Source: an uncultured Lachnospiraceae bacterium (GTDB taxonomy: Bacteria > Bacillota > Clostridia > Lachnospirales > Lachnospiraceae). Taken from it: DNA of 13,569 bases. Each line of letters begins with the position of its first letter. The first letter of the stretch is position 1. The notes under the pieces were generated by a model. It was not told where the DNA came from and ran no database searches. It was given only the letters and a program-made list of their open reading frames with translations. The translations under genes and the position numbers were made by a program. The stretch lies in NCBI GenBank assembly GCA_905209865.1, contig CAJLUP010000039.1, positions 1 through 13,569 on the forward strand, read 5' to 3'. Below are positions 8,383-13,569 of this stretch, piece by piece.

Positions 8383-8417
8383 GAAGAGTAAAGGATAACA
8401 AATCCGTTACGTTTCCC

Positions 8418-8446
8418 TTTACTTTGCATTAGGTGTGAATTATAAT
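8418..8446 (+). promoter_or_regulatory. Sigma-A type promoter for the murB operon
   Basis: TTTACT (8418-8423), a 17-base spacer and a perfect TATAAT (8441-8446). Transcription would start near 8453, about 70 bases before the murB start. A second TATAAT at 8454-8459 lacks a matching -35. Confidence 0.55.
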
Positions 8447-8521
8447 GTATCCGTATAATAAGATGATAAATCAGGAAAATAAAAATGATAAAAAAGAAAA
8501 AATAGAAATATGGAGATATTT

Positions 8522-9427
8522 ATGGATTTATATAAAAAGTTATGCGAGATAGCAGGAGCGGATAACGTGTTAAAAGACGAGCCTATGAAGAAGCACACGA
8601 CATTTCGTATCGGCGGTCCGGCAGATTATTTTATCTGCCCGACGGATATAGAAGAAATTCGCGGGATTGTATCAGTGTGCAGGGAAAACTCCATTCCGTA
8701 TTATATTATGGGAAACGGAAGCAATCTTCTCGTAGGAGATAAAGGATTTCGTGGGGTTATCATACAGGTGTTTAAACAGATGAGCAAAGTATATGCAGAA
8801 GGTGATCGTGTTTATGCACAGGCAGGAGCTCTTTTGTCAAAGACGGCGGCGACGGCGTGTGAAGCGTCTCTTACAGGGATGGAATTTGCATCAGGTATTC
8901 CGGGAACACTTGGCGGCGCTCTTCGCATGAACGCAGGAGCGTATGGCGGGGAGATGAAGCAGATTGTCGAGAGTGCGGAAGTGCTTACCTCTGACGGGGA
9001 GATTTTATGTTTGACAAATGAAGAACTTGGAATGGGATATCGAACAAGTGTGATCGCTAAAAATGATTATGTGGCGCTTTCTGCAGTTCTGAAACTGGAA
9101 AAAGGAGATCAGCAGGAGATTCGTGCGAATATGGAAGATTTGAAGGAACGGCGCGTTGCAAAGCAGCCGCTTGAGTTTGGAAGCGCCGGAAGTACGTTTA
9201 AACGTCCGGAAGGATATTTTGCAGGAAAACTTATCCAGGATTCGGGAATGCAGGGTTACAGAGTCGGGGATGCGCAGGTGTCGGAGAAGCATTGCGGGTT
9301 TGTGATCAACAGAGGAAATGCAACGGCGGCGGAAGTTATGAAGCTGATGAACGATGTCGCGGATAAAGTAGAAGAAAAGTTTGGGGTTCGGTTAGAGCCG
9401 GAAGTGAGAAGGATAGGAGAGTTTTGA
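8522..9427 (+). CDS. murB: UDP-N-acetylenolpyruvoylglucosamine reductase
   Basis: A 301-residue cytoplasmic flavoenzyme that reduces UDP-GlcNAc-enolpyruvate to UDP-MurNAc with NADPH, the second committed step of peptidoglycan precursor synthesis. ATG 8522 is chosen over the in-frame ATG 8510 because GGAG (8512-8515) lies 6 bases before it and the earlier ATG has only A-rich sequence upstream; MDLYKKL also fits the family N-terminus. FAD-binding motifs are IMGNGSNLLV (62-71) and SGIPGTLGGALRMNAGAYGG (124-143). Probable catalytic residues are Arg174 (GYRTS), Ser224 (GSAGSTFKRP) and the Glu of LEPEVR (292-294). The short form without the extra loop of the E. coli enzyme indicates type II MurB. 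It is the first gene of a four-gene operon; rapZ begins 2 bases after its stop. Confidence 0.96.
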   Translation: MDLYKKLCEIAGADNVLKDEPMKKHTTFRIGGPADYFICPTDIEEIRGIVSVCRENSIPYYIMGNGSNLLVGDKGFRGVIIQVFKQMSKVYAEGDRVYAQAGALLSKTAATACEASLTGMEFASGIPGTLGGALRMNAGAYGGEMKQIVESAEVLTSDGEILCLTNEELGMGYRTSVIAKNDYVALSAVLKLEKGDQQEIRANMEDLKERRVAKQPLEFGSAGSTFKRPEGYFAGKLIQDSGMQGYRVGDAQVSEKHCGFVINRGNATAAEVMKLMNDVADKVEEKFGVRLEPEVRRIGEF

Positions 9428-9429
9428 CG

Positions 9430-10308
9430 ATGCGTTTTGTTATCGTGACAGGAATGTCGGGAGCCGGGAAATCAACGGCGCTTAAAATGTTGGAAGATAT
9501 GGGATATTTTTGTGTAGATAATCTGCCGATCCCGCTTCTGCCGCGTTTTGTGGAAATGTTTGGAAAGCCGGATGAAGAAGTGAGAAAAATTGCGCTGGGG
9601 ATCGATATCAGAGGGGGACAGGACTTTGGCGGATTGAAAGATGTGCTTGACGAGATGGACGAGAAAGCAATCGAGTATGAAATTTTGTTTCTCGATGCGC
9701 AGGACGATGTGCTTATCAAGCGTTATAAGGAGACGAGACGTCAGCATCCGCTGAGTGGTTCGGGCAGAGTTGATACGGGAATCGCAAAAGAACGTGAGAA
9801 GATCATGTTCTTAAAAATGCGGGCGACTTATATATTAGATACGAGCAAGATGCTTACACGGGAGTTAAAGCTGGAGCTTGAGAAGATTTTTGTAAAGGGG
9901 CAGGATTTTTGTAATCTTTACATTACGGTTATGTCTTTCGGATTTAAGTACGGAATCCCGAGTGATTCAGATTTGGTATTTGATGTGCGCTTTCTGCCAA
10001 ATCCTTACTATATAGATGAACTTAGGGAAAAGACGGGAAATGATGCCAAAGTGCAGGATTATGTGATGGAGAATGAGAAGGCAGGTCAATTTTTGGATAA
10101 GTTAAAAGACATGGTAGAATTTCTTATTCCGAATTATATTTTGGAAGGAAAAAATCAGCTTGTTATATCCATTGGCTGTACGGGCGGAAAACATCGTTCT
10201 GTAACATTGGCAAACGCGCTGTACAAAATTTTGGAAGAACAGGAAAATTACGGGGTGCGTATTGAACACCGGGATATTGAGAAAGATACAATTACAAAAA
10301 GGAAGTGA
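9430..10308 (+). CDS. rapZ: RapZ/YvcJ family nucleotide-binding protein (RNase adapter)
   Basis: A 292-residue P-loop protein. In E. coli RapZ guides RNase E to the small RNA GlmZ and so controls glucosamine-6-phosphate synthesis; the Bacillus homologue YvcJ binds and hydrolyses nucleotides and its role is less clear. Visible motifs: Walker A GMSGAGKS (8-15), DNLP (30-33), a Walker B-like IDIRGG (58-63), SFGFKYGIP (169-177), DVRFLPNPYY (185-194) and the family signature IGCTGGKHRSV (248-258) in the C-terminal domain. ATG 9430 is preferred over the TTG at 9424 because AGGAG at 9415-9419 gives normal spacing and the protein then starts directly on the first beta strand. Placement next to murB fits a link between aminosugar supply and wall synthesis, but that link is inferred for this organism. 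Confidence 0.95.
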   Translation: MRFVIVTGMSGAGKSTALKMLEDMGYFCVDNLPIPLLPRFVEMFGKPDEEVRKIALGIDIRGGQDFGGLKDVLDEMDEKAIEYEILFLDAQDDVLIKRYKETRRQHPLSGSGRVDTGIAKEREKIMFLKMRATYILDTSKMLTRELKLELEKIFVKGQDFCNLYITVMSFGFKYGIPSDSDLVFDVRFLPNPYYIDELREKTGNDAKVQDYVMENEKAGQFLDKLKDMVEFLIPNYILEGKNQLVISIGCTGGKHRSVTLANALYKILEEQENYGVRIEHRDIEKDTITKRK

Positions 10309-10312
10309 GATG

Positions 10313-11272
10313 ATGTCGTTTTCTGGTAAGGTCAGAGCGGAACTCACAGAGAATATCAGTCCGGCAAGACACTGCAGGATCGCGGAACTGGCGGCGTTTA
10401 TTGGTATGTGCGGAACTGTGTCAATCGATAGTTTTGACAGGTATCGTATCAAGATTCATTCGGAAAATGTTCTTGTTGCAAGAAAAGTCTTTACATTAAT
10501 AAGAAAAACATTTAATATAAGAACTGATATCTCTGTAAGGAGAAACATTAAAAAGGAGAGTGTGTCATATTTTATAGTGATCCGAGATCATGAAGACGCG
10601 CTCAGAGTCCTTCAGGCAACGAAGATGATCGGAGAACAGCAGATAGGAACGGATGCAGTCTGCGGGTTTAATCCGCTTATAATCCATCAGGTTTGCTGCA
10701 GGAGAGCCTTTTTGCGAGGCGTATTTCAGGCAGCAGGTTCTATGAGTGATCCGAATAAATCATATCATTTTGAAATTGTATGTACGACGCCGGAGATTGC
10801 AGAACAGATCAGATCTGTTATCTGCAGTTTTGATCTTGATGCAAAGATTGTGCGTCGAAAGAAATCTTACGTTGTTTATTTGAAAGAAGGATCTCAGATA
10901 GTAGATATACTGAATGTAATGGAAGCGCATATAGCTCTTATGGAACTTGAAAATGTAAGAATCCTGAAAGAGATGCGTAATTCTGTAAACAGGAAAGTGA
11001 ACTGCGAGACTGCTAATATCAATAAAACTGTGTCAGCAGCGGTAAAACAAGTTGAGGACATTACATATCTCAGAGATACGGTCGGTTTTAAAAATATGCC
11101 GGATAATTTAGTGGAAGCGGCATATGCGAGGCTGGAGCATCCGGATGCTACTTTGAAAGAGCTGGGGGAGAGTCTTACACCGCCGGTCGGTAAGTCGGGG
11201 ATGAACCACAGACTGAGAAAGCTGAGTGAGATGGCGGAAAGTCTCAGGCAGAAACAAGGAGGATTATTATGA
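10313..11272 (+). CDS. whiA: DNA-binding protein WhiA
   Basis: A 319-residue homologue of WhiA/YvcL: an N-terminal WhiA domain (about 18-105), a degenerate LAGLIDADG homing-endonuclease fold (about 128-220, including RRAFLRGVFQAAGSM at 130-144) and a C-terminal helix-turn-helix (about 223-306, with RNSVNRKVNCETANINKT at 222-239 and KELGESLTPPVGKSGMNHR at 282-300). In Streptomyces it is a sporulation transcription factor; in Bacillus it binds DNA and affects division and chromosome segregation. ATG 10313 is chosen over the adjacent ATG 10310 because GGAAG (10301-10305) is 7 bases away and MSFS is the usual start. It lies 4 bases after rapZ and overlaps the next gene by 4 bases. Confidence 0.95.
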   Translation: MSFSGKVRAELTENISPARHCRIAELAAFIGMCGTVSIDSFDRYRIKIHSENVLVARKVFTLIRKTFNIRTDISVRRNIKKESVSYFIVIRDHEDALRVLQATKMIGEQQIGTDAVCGFNPLIIHQVCCRRAFLRGVFQAAGSMSDPNKSYHFEIVCTTPEIAEQIRSVICSFDLDAKIVRRKKSYVVYLKEGSQIVDILNVMEAHIALMELENVRILKEMRNSVNRKVNCETANINKTVSAAVKQVEDITYLRDTVGFKNMPDNLVEAAYARLEHPDATLKELGESLTPPVGKSGMNHRLRKLSEMAESLRQKQGGLL

Positions 11273-11529
11273 TTAAGACACCTGTTGTAGTAAAGACGGA
11301 AGAAGAGTTTGACGGACGACCGATTGCACTGCTTGTTCAGGAAGCAAGCCAGTATGCAAGTACAATCTATATTCAGGTCGGAGAGAAGAACATTAATGCT
11401 AAGAGTATAATGGGCATGATGAGTCTGAGTCTTGCAGATGGGGAAGAGATTACTGTTGTGACAGATGGAGAAGACGAGCAGCGCGCTGCAGAAGGTATAA
11501 AGACGTTTTTTGCGAAAGGCAGAAAATAG
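11269..11529 (+). CDS. HPr-family protein, Crh-like, with Asp at position 15
   Basis: An 86-residue HPr-fold protein. Aligned without gaps from the start, the active-site segment reads EFDGRP (13-18) where HPr has GIHARP, so the phosphocarrier His15 is Asp, while Arg17 and Pro18 stay. The regulatory segment NAKSIMGMMSL (43-53) keeps Ser46, the HPr kinase target. A protein with these features cannot pass phosphate from enzyme I to PTS permeases but could act like Bacillus Crh (Gln15, Ser46), which follows whiA (yvcL) in that genome just as here. It starts at ATG 11269 within the ATGA overlap with whiA and has a strong AAGGAGG (11256-11262) 6 bases upstream, implying coupled but strong translation. 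Whether it serves CcpA-type catabolite control here is inference. A terminator follows 28 bases after the stop. Confidence 0.9.
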   Translation: MIKTPVVVKTEEEFDGRPIALLVQEASQYASTIYIQVGEKNINAKSIMGMMSLSLADGEEITVVTDGEDEQRAAEGIKTFFAKGRK

Positions 11530-11557
11530 GATTGAGAGGATAAAAACTAATAACGGA

Positions 11558-11592
11558 GGAGGGCTGTGCATTTGTGTGCAGTCCTCTCTTTT
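11558..11592 (+). terminator. Terminator of the murB operon
   Basis: A 13-pair stem including several G-T pairs (11558-11570 with 11575-11587), a TTTG loop and a short CTTTT tail (11588-11592) lie just after the HPr-like gene. The T-run is short, so termination may be partial. Confidence 0.65.
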
Positions 11593-11675
11593 CACAATAC
11601 GGGAATCCTGTAGGAAAAGGAAAATGCGGGGATTCTGACAAAGGATCAATAGAAATATAAGGATGATGATATAGT

Positions 11676-12626
11676 ATGAAAAGAATGTTGTTTATCTATA
11701 ATCCAAATGCCGGTACAGGAAGGCTGAAGCCGAAACTTGCGGAAGTTTTGGATATTTTTACAAAGGGCGGATATGAAGTGACGGCGTATCCGACACAGAA
11801 GAGATATGATGCGGTTGAAAAAATACAGGAGAGCGGCAATAAGTATGATCTGATCGTATGCAGCGGAGGCGACGGTACGTTGGATGAAACGGTGACCGGA
11901 ATGCAGCTTTGTGACTGCAAAGTGCCGCTTGGCTATATTCCGGCCGGAACAACAAACGATTTTGCGACGAGTCTCGGTATACCGAAAGATATTATCGAGG
12001 CGGCGGAGACAGCAGTGAATGGAATGGTTTTTCCGTGTGATGTGGGAATGTTCGGAGATGATTATTTTGCCTACATTGCAGCCTTCGGATTGTTTACAGA
12101 TGTATCTTACGCAACCGATCAGAATGTGAAAAATGTCCTTGGACATTTGGCGTATATTTTGGAAGGTGCAAAGAGAGTATTTAACATCCCTTCTTATAAA
12201 GTTAAAGTTACGCATGACGGGGAGGTGATCGAGGATGAATTTATCTTCGGTATGGTAACGAATTCCCGGTCAGTCGGTGGGTTCAAAGGAATTATAGGTC
12301 CGGAGATCGTATTTGATGATGGCGTGTTTGAAGTTACATTGATCAAGACACCGAAAAATGCGATGGAACTGAATGAACTTCTCGGCGCGATCGTAATGAA
12401 ACAGCTGGATTCAAAACGAATGTATTCATTTAAGACCGGAGAGATTAAGTTTGAATCAGTGGAAGAAATTCCGTGGACAAGAGATGGAGAATTCGGCGGC
12501 GTCCATAGGGAAGTTGTCGTTAAAAATAGGAAGAGAGCTGTGCAGATCAAAGTGAGATCAGAAGTGGCAGAAGGCTTGTCTGTTAATGTCGGAAAGCAGG
12601 AAAGTAAGAAAATGCAAAAAATGTAA
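11676..12626 (+). CDS. Diacylglycerol/lipid kinase family protein (DagK/YegS/BmrU type)
   Basis: A 316-residue cytosolic or membrane-associated lipid kinase that would phosphorylate diacylglycerol or a related lipid alcohol with ATP. Motifs: NPNAGTG (9-15), the nucleotide-binding GGDGTLDE (64-71), AGTTNDFA (90-97) and RDGEFGG (269-275), in which Asp270 matches the proposed catalytic base of DgkB-type enzymes. Length is normal for the family. The C-terminal tail (GKQESKKMQKM) is Lys-rich and the DNA continues into A-rich low-complexity sequence. Only a weak AAGGA at 11659-11663 lies 12 bases before the start. It follows the murB operon terminator by about 85 bases, and could be transcribed by read-through or an unrecognised promoter. 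Recycling of diacylglycerol from lipoteichoic acid synthesis is a usual role, inferred here. Confidence 0.92.
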   Translation: MKRMLFIYNPNAGTGRLKPKLAEVLDIFTKGGYEVTAYPTQKRYDAVEKIQESGNKYDLIVCSGGDGTLDETVTGMQLCDCKVPLGYIPAGTTNDFATSLGIPKDIIEAAETAVNGMVFPCDVGMFGDDYFAYIAAFGLFTDVSYATDQNVKNVLGHLAYILEGAKRVFNIPSYKVKVTHDGEVIEDEFIFGMVTNSRSVGGFKGIIGPEIVFDDGVFEVTLIKTPKNAMELNELLGAIVMKQLDSKRMYSFKTGEIKFESVEEIPWTRDGEFGGVHREVVVKNRKRAVQIKVRSEVAEGLSVNVGKQESKKMQKM

Positions 12627-12662
12627 AAAATGTAAAAATGCGAGAAAAAATTAAAAAAATGC

Positions 12663-12691
12663 TTGCATATATTAAAAACATATGTTATATT
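12663..12691 (+). promoter_or_regulatory. Promoter of the tRNA-Glu gene
   Basis: TTGCAT (12663-12668), a 17-base spacer and TATATT (12686-12691), placing transcription start about 34 bases before the mature tRNA 5' end. Confidence 0.55.
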
Positions 12692-12731
12692 TATATTCGC
12701 TGTGAGGGATACCAAACAGTGAATATAATAA

Positions 12732-12803
12732 GGCTCCGTGGTCAAGCGGTCAAGACGCTAGCCTCTCACGCTGGAATCAGGGGTTCGATTCCCCTCGGAG
12801 TCA
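12732..12803 (+). tRNA. tRNA-Glu (anticodon CUC)
   Basis: A full cloverleaf is seen: acceptor GGCTCCG pairs with CGGAGTC (one G-T), a D-arm with GTC/GAC, anticodon stem CTAGC/GCTGG around loop CTCTCAC (anticodon CTC at 12765-12767), and T-arm AGGGG-TTCGATT-CCCCT, followed by discriminator A (12803). CCA is not encoded; CTG follows. It reads GAG codons. The gene is single, with its own promoter and terminator, and its 3' side borders recombinase remnants. Confidence 0.95.
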
Positions 12804-12814
12804 CTGAACGGATT

Positions 12815-12853
12815 CCCGGAAGTGCTTGGAAATCAAGTGCTTCCGGGTTTTTT
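12815..12853 (+). terminator. Strong terminator after tRNA-Glu
   Basis: CCCGGAAGTGCTT (12815-12827) pairs with AAGTGCTTCCGGG (12835-12847; two G-T pairs in the inner part) around a seven-base loop, followed by six T (12848-12853). Confidence 0.92.
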
Positions 12854-12875
12854 CATGTCTATGTCCCGGAAAATG

Positions 12876-12897
12876 GGGGCACAAAAGGGGCAAACTA
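12876..12897. repeat. Two GGGGCA-type direct repeats beside the recombinase remnant
   Basis: GGGGCACAAAA (12876-12886) is followed at once by GGGGCAAACTA (12887-12897). Short G-rich direct repeats close to the 3' end of an integrase gene often are arm-type binding sites of the recombinase next to an attachment core. No second att core can be seen in the window, so this assignment is inference. Confidence 0.4.
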
Positions 12898-13062
12898 TAA
12901 AATCTTTATCTCTTGGATCTGATTCTGTTCCTTCTCTTTAAGTTTCCTCGTTACATGCAAATAGATTTCTTTTGTCACCTTGTTGTCAGAATGCTTCGGC
13001 TTTCGGGATATGGTATCAATGTCAATTCCCTGCTCCATCAGAAAGGATACGTGGGTGTGCCG
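12895..13062 (-). pseudogene. C-terminal remnant of a tyrosine recombinase/integrase
   Basis: On the minus strand an open frame of 55 codons ends at TAG (12897-12895). It begins RHTHVSFLMEQGIDIDTISR and continues through KHSD to EIYLHVTRKLKEKEQ, which is the closing part of a phage/ICE-type tyrosine recombinase: the second catalytic Arg with its RHTH box (residue 1), the His of the G-H-S box (here KHS, residue 24) and the nucleophile Tyr in IYLHV (residue 34). Upstream of the Arg (plus coordinates above 13062) the frame no longer resembles the expected HDL or PHSL, and there is no start codon, so about 300 N-terminal residues are missing. Its 3' end points to the tRNA-Glu gene 90 bases away, the usual layout of an element integrated at a tRNA. 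It is clearly a remnant, not a functional enzyme. Confidence 0.8.
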
Positions 13063-13240
13063 TTTCAAAAGAACCTGTGATATTTGCGGAGGATATCATG
13101 AAAAGGTTTATCTGATCGAGGAGTTCTTTTTATATCCCGAAAGTAGGAAAGTAGGAAATGCCATGAAAGCAGTATGCATCAAAAGCTATTATGCCAAGCG
13201 GCTGAAGAGGCAGGCCGCAGTTGGAGATGAACTATTTTAA
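13063..13240 (+). pseudogene. Short unrecognised reading frame beyond the integrase break, possible element remnant
   Basis: A plus-strand frame is open from within the integrase remnant to a TAA at 13238-13240. Beyond the break it encodes FKRTCDICGGYHEKVYLIEE and onwards, with a single Cys-x2-Cys, and ends in YYAKRLKRQAAVGDELF. The last part, from a possible ATG at 13163 with a weak AGGA in front, resembles the start of small phage proteins of the pattern FYD-x-x-x-x-R-x-x-x-VG-(D/E)-E, cut off before the usual continuation; this likeness is from memory and not strong. A good GGAGG (13088-13092) with ATG at 13098 opens only five codons in another frame. I do not recognise a function. It may be non-coding. 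Confidence 0.25.
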
Positions 13241-13385
13241 AAAATTATAATAAATAATATAATAATAAATATTTATTATGATAATTCGGGTTATGTGAAA
13301 ATGCTGATTACGAATAGTTTTCATATATAGAAAACAGGAATGTTCAATCTTTGTGAGATTGACTGCAATATAAATCGAAATTTGA

Positions 13386-13414
13386 TTGTCTTTTTTTATG
13401 AGATAAGCTATAAT
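13386..13414 (+). promoter_or_regulatory. Promoter of the fructose-bisphosphate aldolase gene
   Basis: TTGTCT (13386-13391), a 17-base spacer and a perfect TATAAT (13409-13414). The start near 13421 leaves a leader of about 80 nt. This leader holds a small hairpin, GCAG-tt-CTTTC with GAAAG-CTGC (13450-13469). The AT-rich stretch before the promoter (13241-13385) shows only weak hairpins (GTTTTC/GAAAAC near 13317-13335; TCAATCT/AGATTGA 13344-13362) and no gene. Confidence 0.7.
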
Positions 13415-13503
13415 GGACGCAGAGTTTAAATTAACATTTTCGGGCAGAAGCAGTTCTTTCGAAAGCTGCATATGCACGGAGAAGAGAAGTGGAGGAAAAC
13501 AAT

Positions 13504-13569
13504 ATGTTAGTATCAGCAACAGAAATGCTTCAAAAAGCAAAAGCAGGACATTATGCAGTAGGACAGTTC
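13504..13569 (+). CDS. fba: Class II fructose-1,6-bisphosphate aldolase, 3' truncated by window edge
   Basis: Only the first 22 codons are inside the window. MLVSATEMLQKAKAGHYAVGQF is the well-conserved N-terminus of class II (zinc) aldolases of the FbaA/GatY/KbaY group, which split fructose-1,6-bisphosphate in glycolysis. The ATG has GGAGG (13491-13495) 8 bases upstream and a good promoter. The N-terminus alone cannot fully exclude a tagatose-bisphosphate aldolase, but a single gene with a strong promoter suggests the housekeeping enzyme. Confidence 0.8.
   Translation, partial: MLVSATEMLQKAKAGHYAVGQF

Noticed and set aside
8244..8429. Minus-strand 61-codon frame in the CNNM/murB intergenic region
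   Set aside because: It spans promoters and the tandem repeat, has no good ribosome binding site, and its repeated amino acids only mirror the DNA repeat.
11603..11635. Inverted repeat GAATCC/GGATTC before the lipid kinase gene
   Set aside because: Six pairs around a 21-base loop with no T-run; too weak to call.
10894..11649. Long minus-strand frame opposite whiA and the HPr-like gene
   Set aside because: Antisense to two clear genes and low-complexity Ser/Leu/Phe content.
11635..11661. CTGACA and TATAAG as a promoter for the lipid kinase
   Set aside because: Spacer is only 15 bases and the start site would fall on or after the ribosome binding site.
12597..12661. A-rich ATGTAAAAA-like repeats after the lipid kinase gene
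   Set aside because: Simple low-complexity sequence; no CRISPR-like or regular unit.
12638..12922. Plus-strand frame running through the tRNA
   Set aside because: It crosses the tRNA-Glu and its terminator and has no protein-like pattern.
13098..13115. GGAGG plus ATG at 13098
   Set aside because: Opens only five codons (MKRFI) before TGA.

Overview
The window reads as a chromosomal piece of a low-to-mid GC, Gram-positive gut anaerobe, most likely Clostridia, family Lachnospiraceae (Mediterraneibacter/Ruminococcus/Dorea-like). This is inferred from the murB-rapZ-whiA-HPr operon order, strong AGGAG-type ribosome binding sites, the large sortase-anchored glycosidase, and the family flavour of the proteins. 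No species can be fixed from the sequence alone.

Left part (1-6850). A nucleotidyltransferase-fold protein runs in from the left edge, truncated at its 5' end. After about 300 bases of non-coding DNA with a possible folded RNA and two extended -10 promoters comes a 1764-residue secreted, wall-anchored GH20 glycosidase. It carries F5/8C-type carbohydrate-binding domains, a LamG-like domain, InlB-type and Ig-like stalk repeats (one 303-bp unit duplicated almost perfectly) and a C-terminal sorting signal with a VQTGD motif. It probably acts on host-type beta-linked N-acetylhexosamine or lacto-N-biose glycans. A bidirectional terminator separates it from the convergent next gene.

Middle part (6850-11600). 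A CNNM/CorC-type membrane protein (minus strand) is divergent from a compact operon: murB, rapZ, whiA and an HPr-family gene, spaced by +2, +4 and -4 nt. This matches the Bacillus yvcJ-yvcK-yvcL-crh neighbourhood, but yvcK is absent and murB heads the operon. It links cell-wall precursor synthesis, RNA/aminosugar control, a division-linked DNA-binding protein and a regulatory HPr. The HPr-like protein has aspartate at position 15 instead of the phosphorylatable histidine, but keeps Ser46, so it looks like a Crh-type regulator and not a PTS phosphocarrier. The divergent promoter region holds a tandem 22-bp near-perfect repeat with 26-bp spacing next to the CNNM promoter.

Right part (11600-13569). 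A diacylglycerol/lipid kinase is followed by a tRNA-Glu(CUC) gene with its own promoter and a strong terminator. Immediately downstream lies the last 55 codons of a tyrosine recombinase (minus strand, catalytic His and Tyr kept), preceded at its 3' side by two GGGGCA repeats, and abutting a short unexplained plus-strand reading frame. This is best read as the scar of an integrated element at a tRNA gene. The window ends in the first 22 codons of a class II fructose-bisphosphate aldolase with a clear promoter and ribosome binding site.
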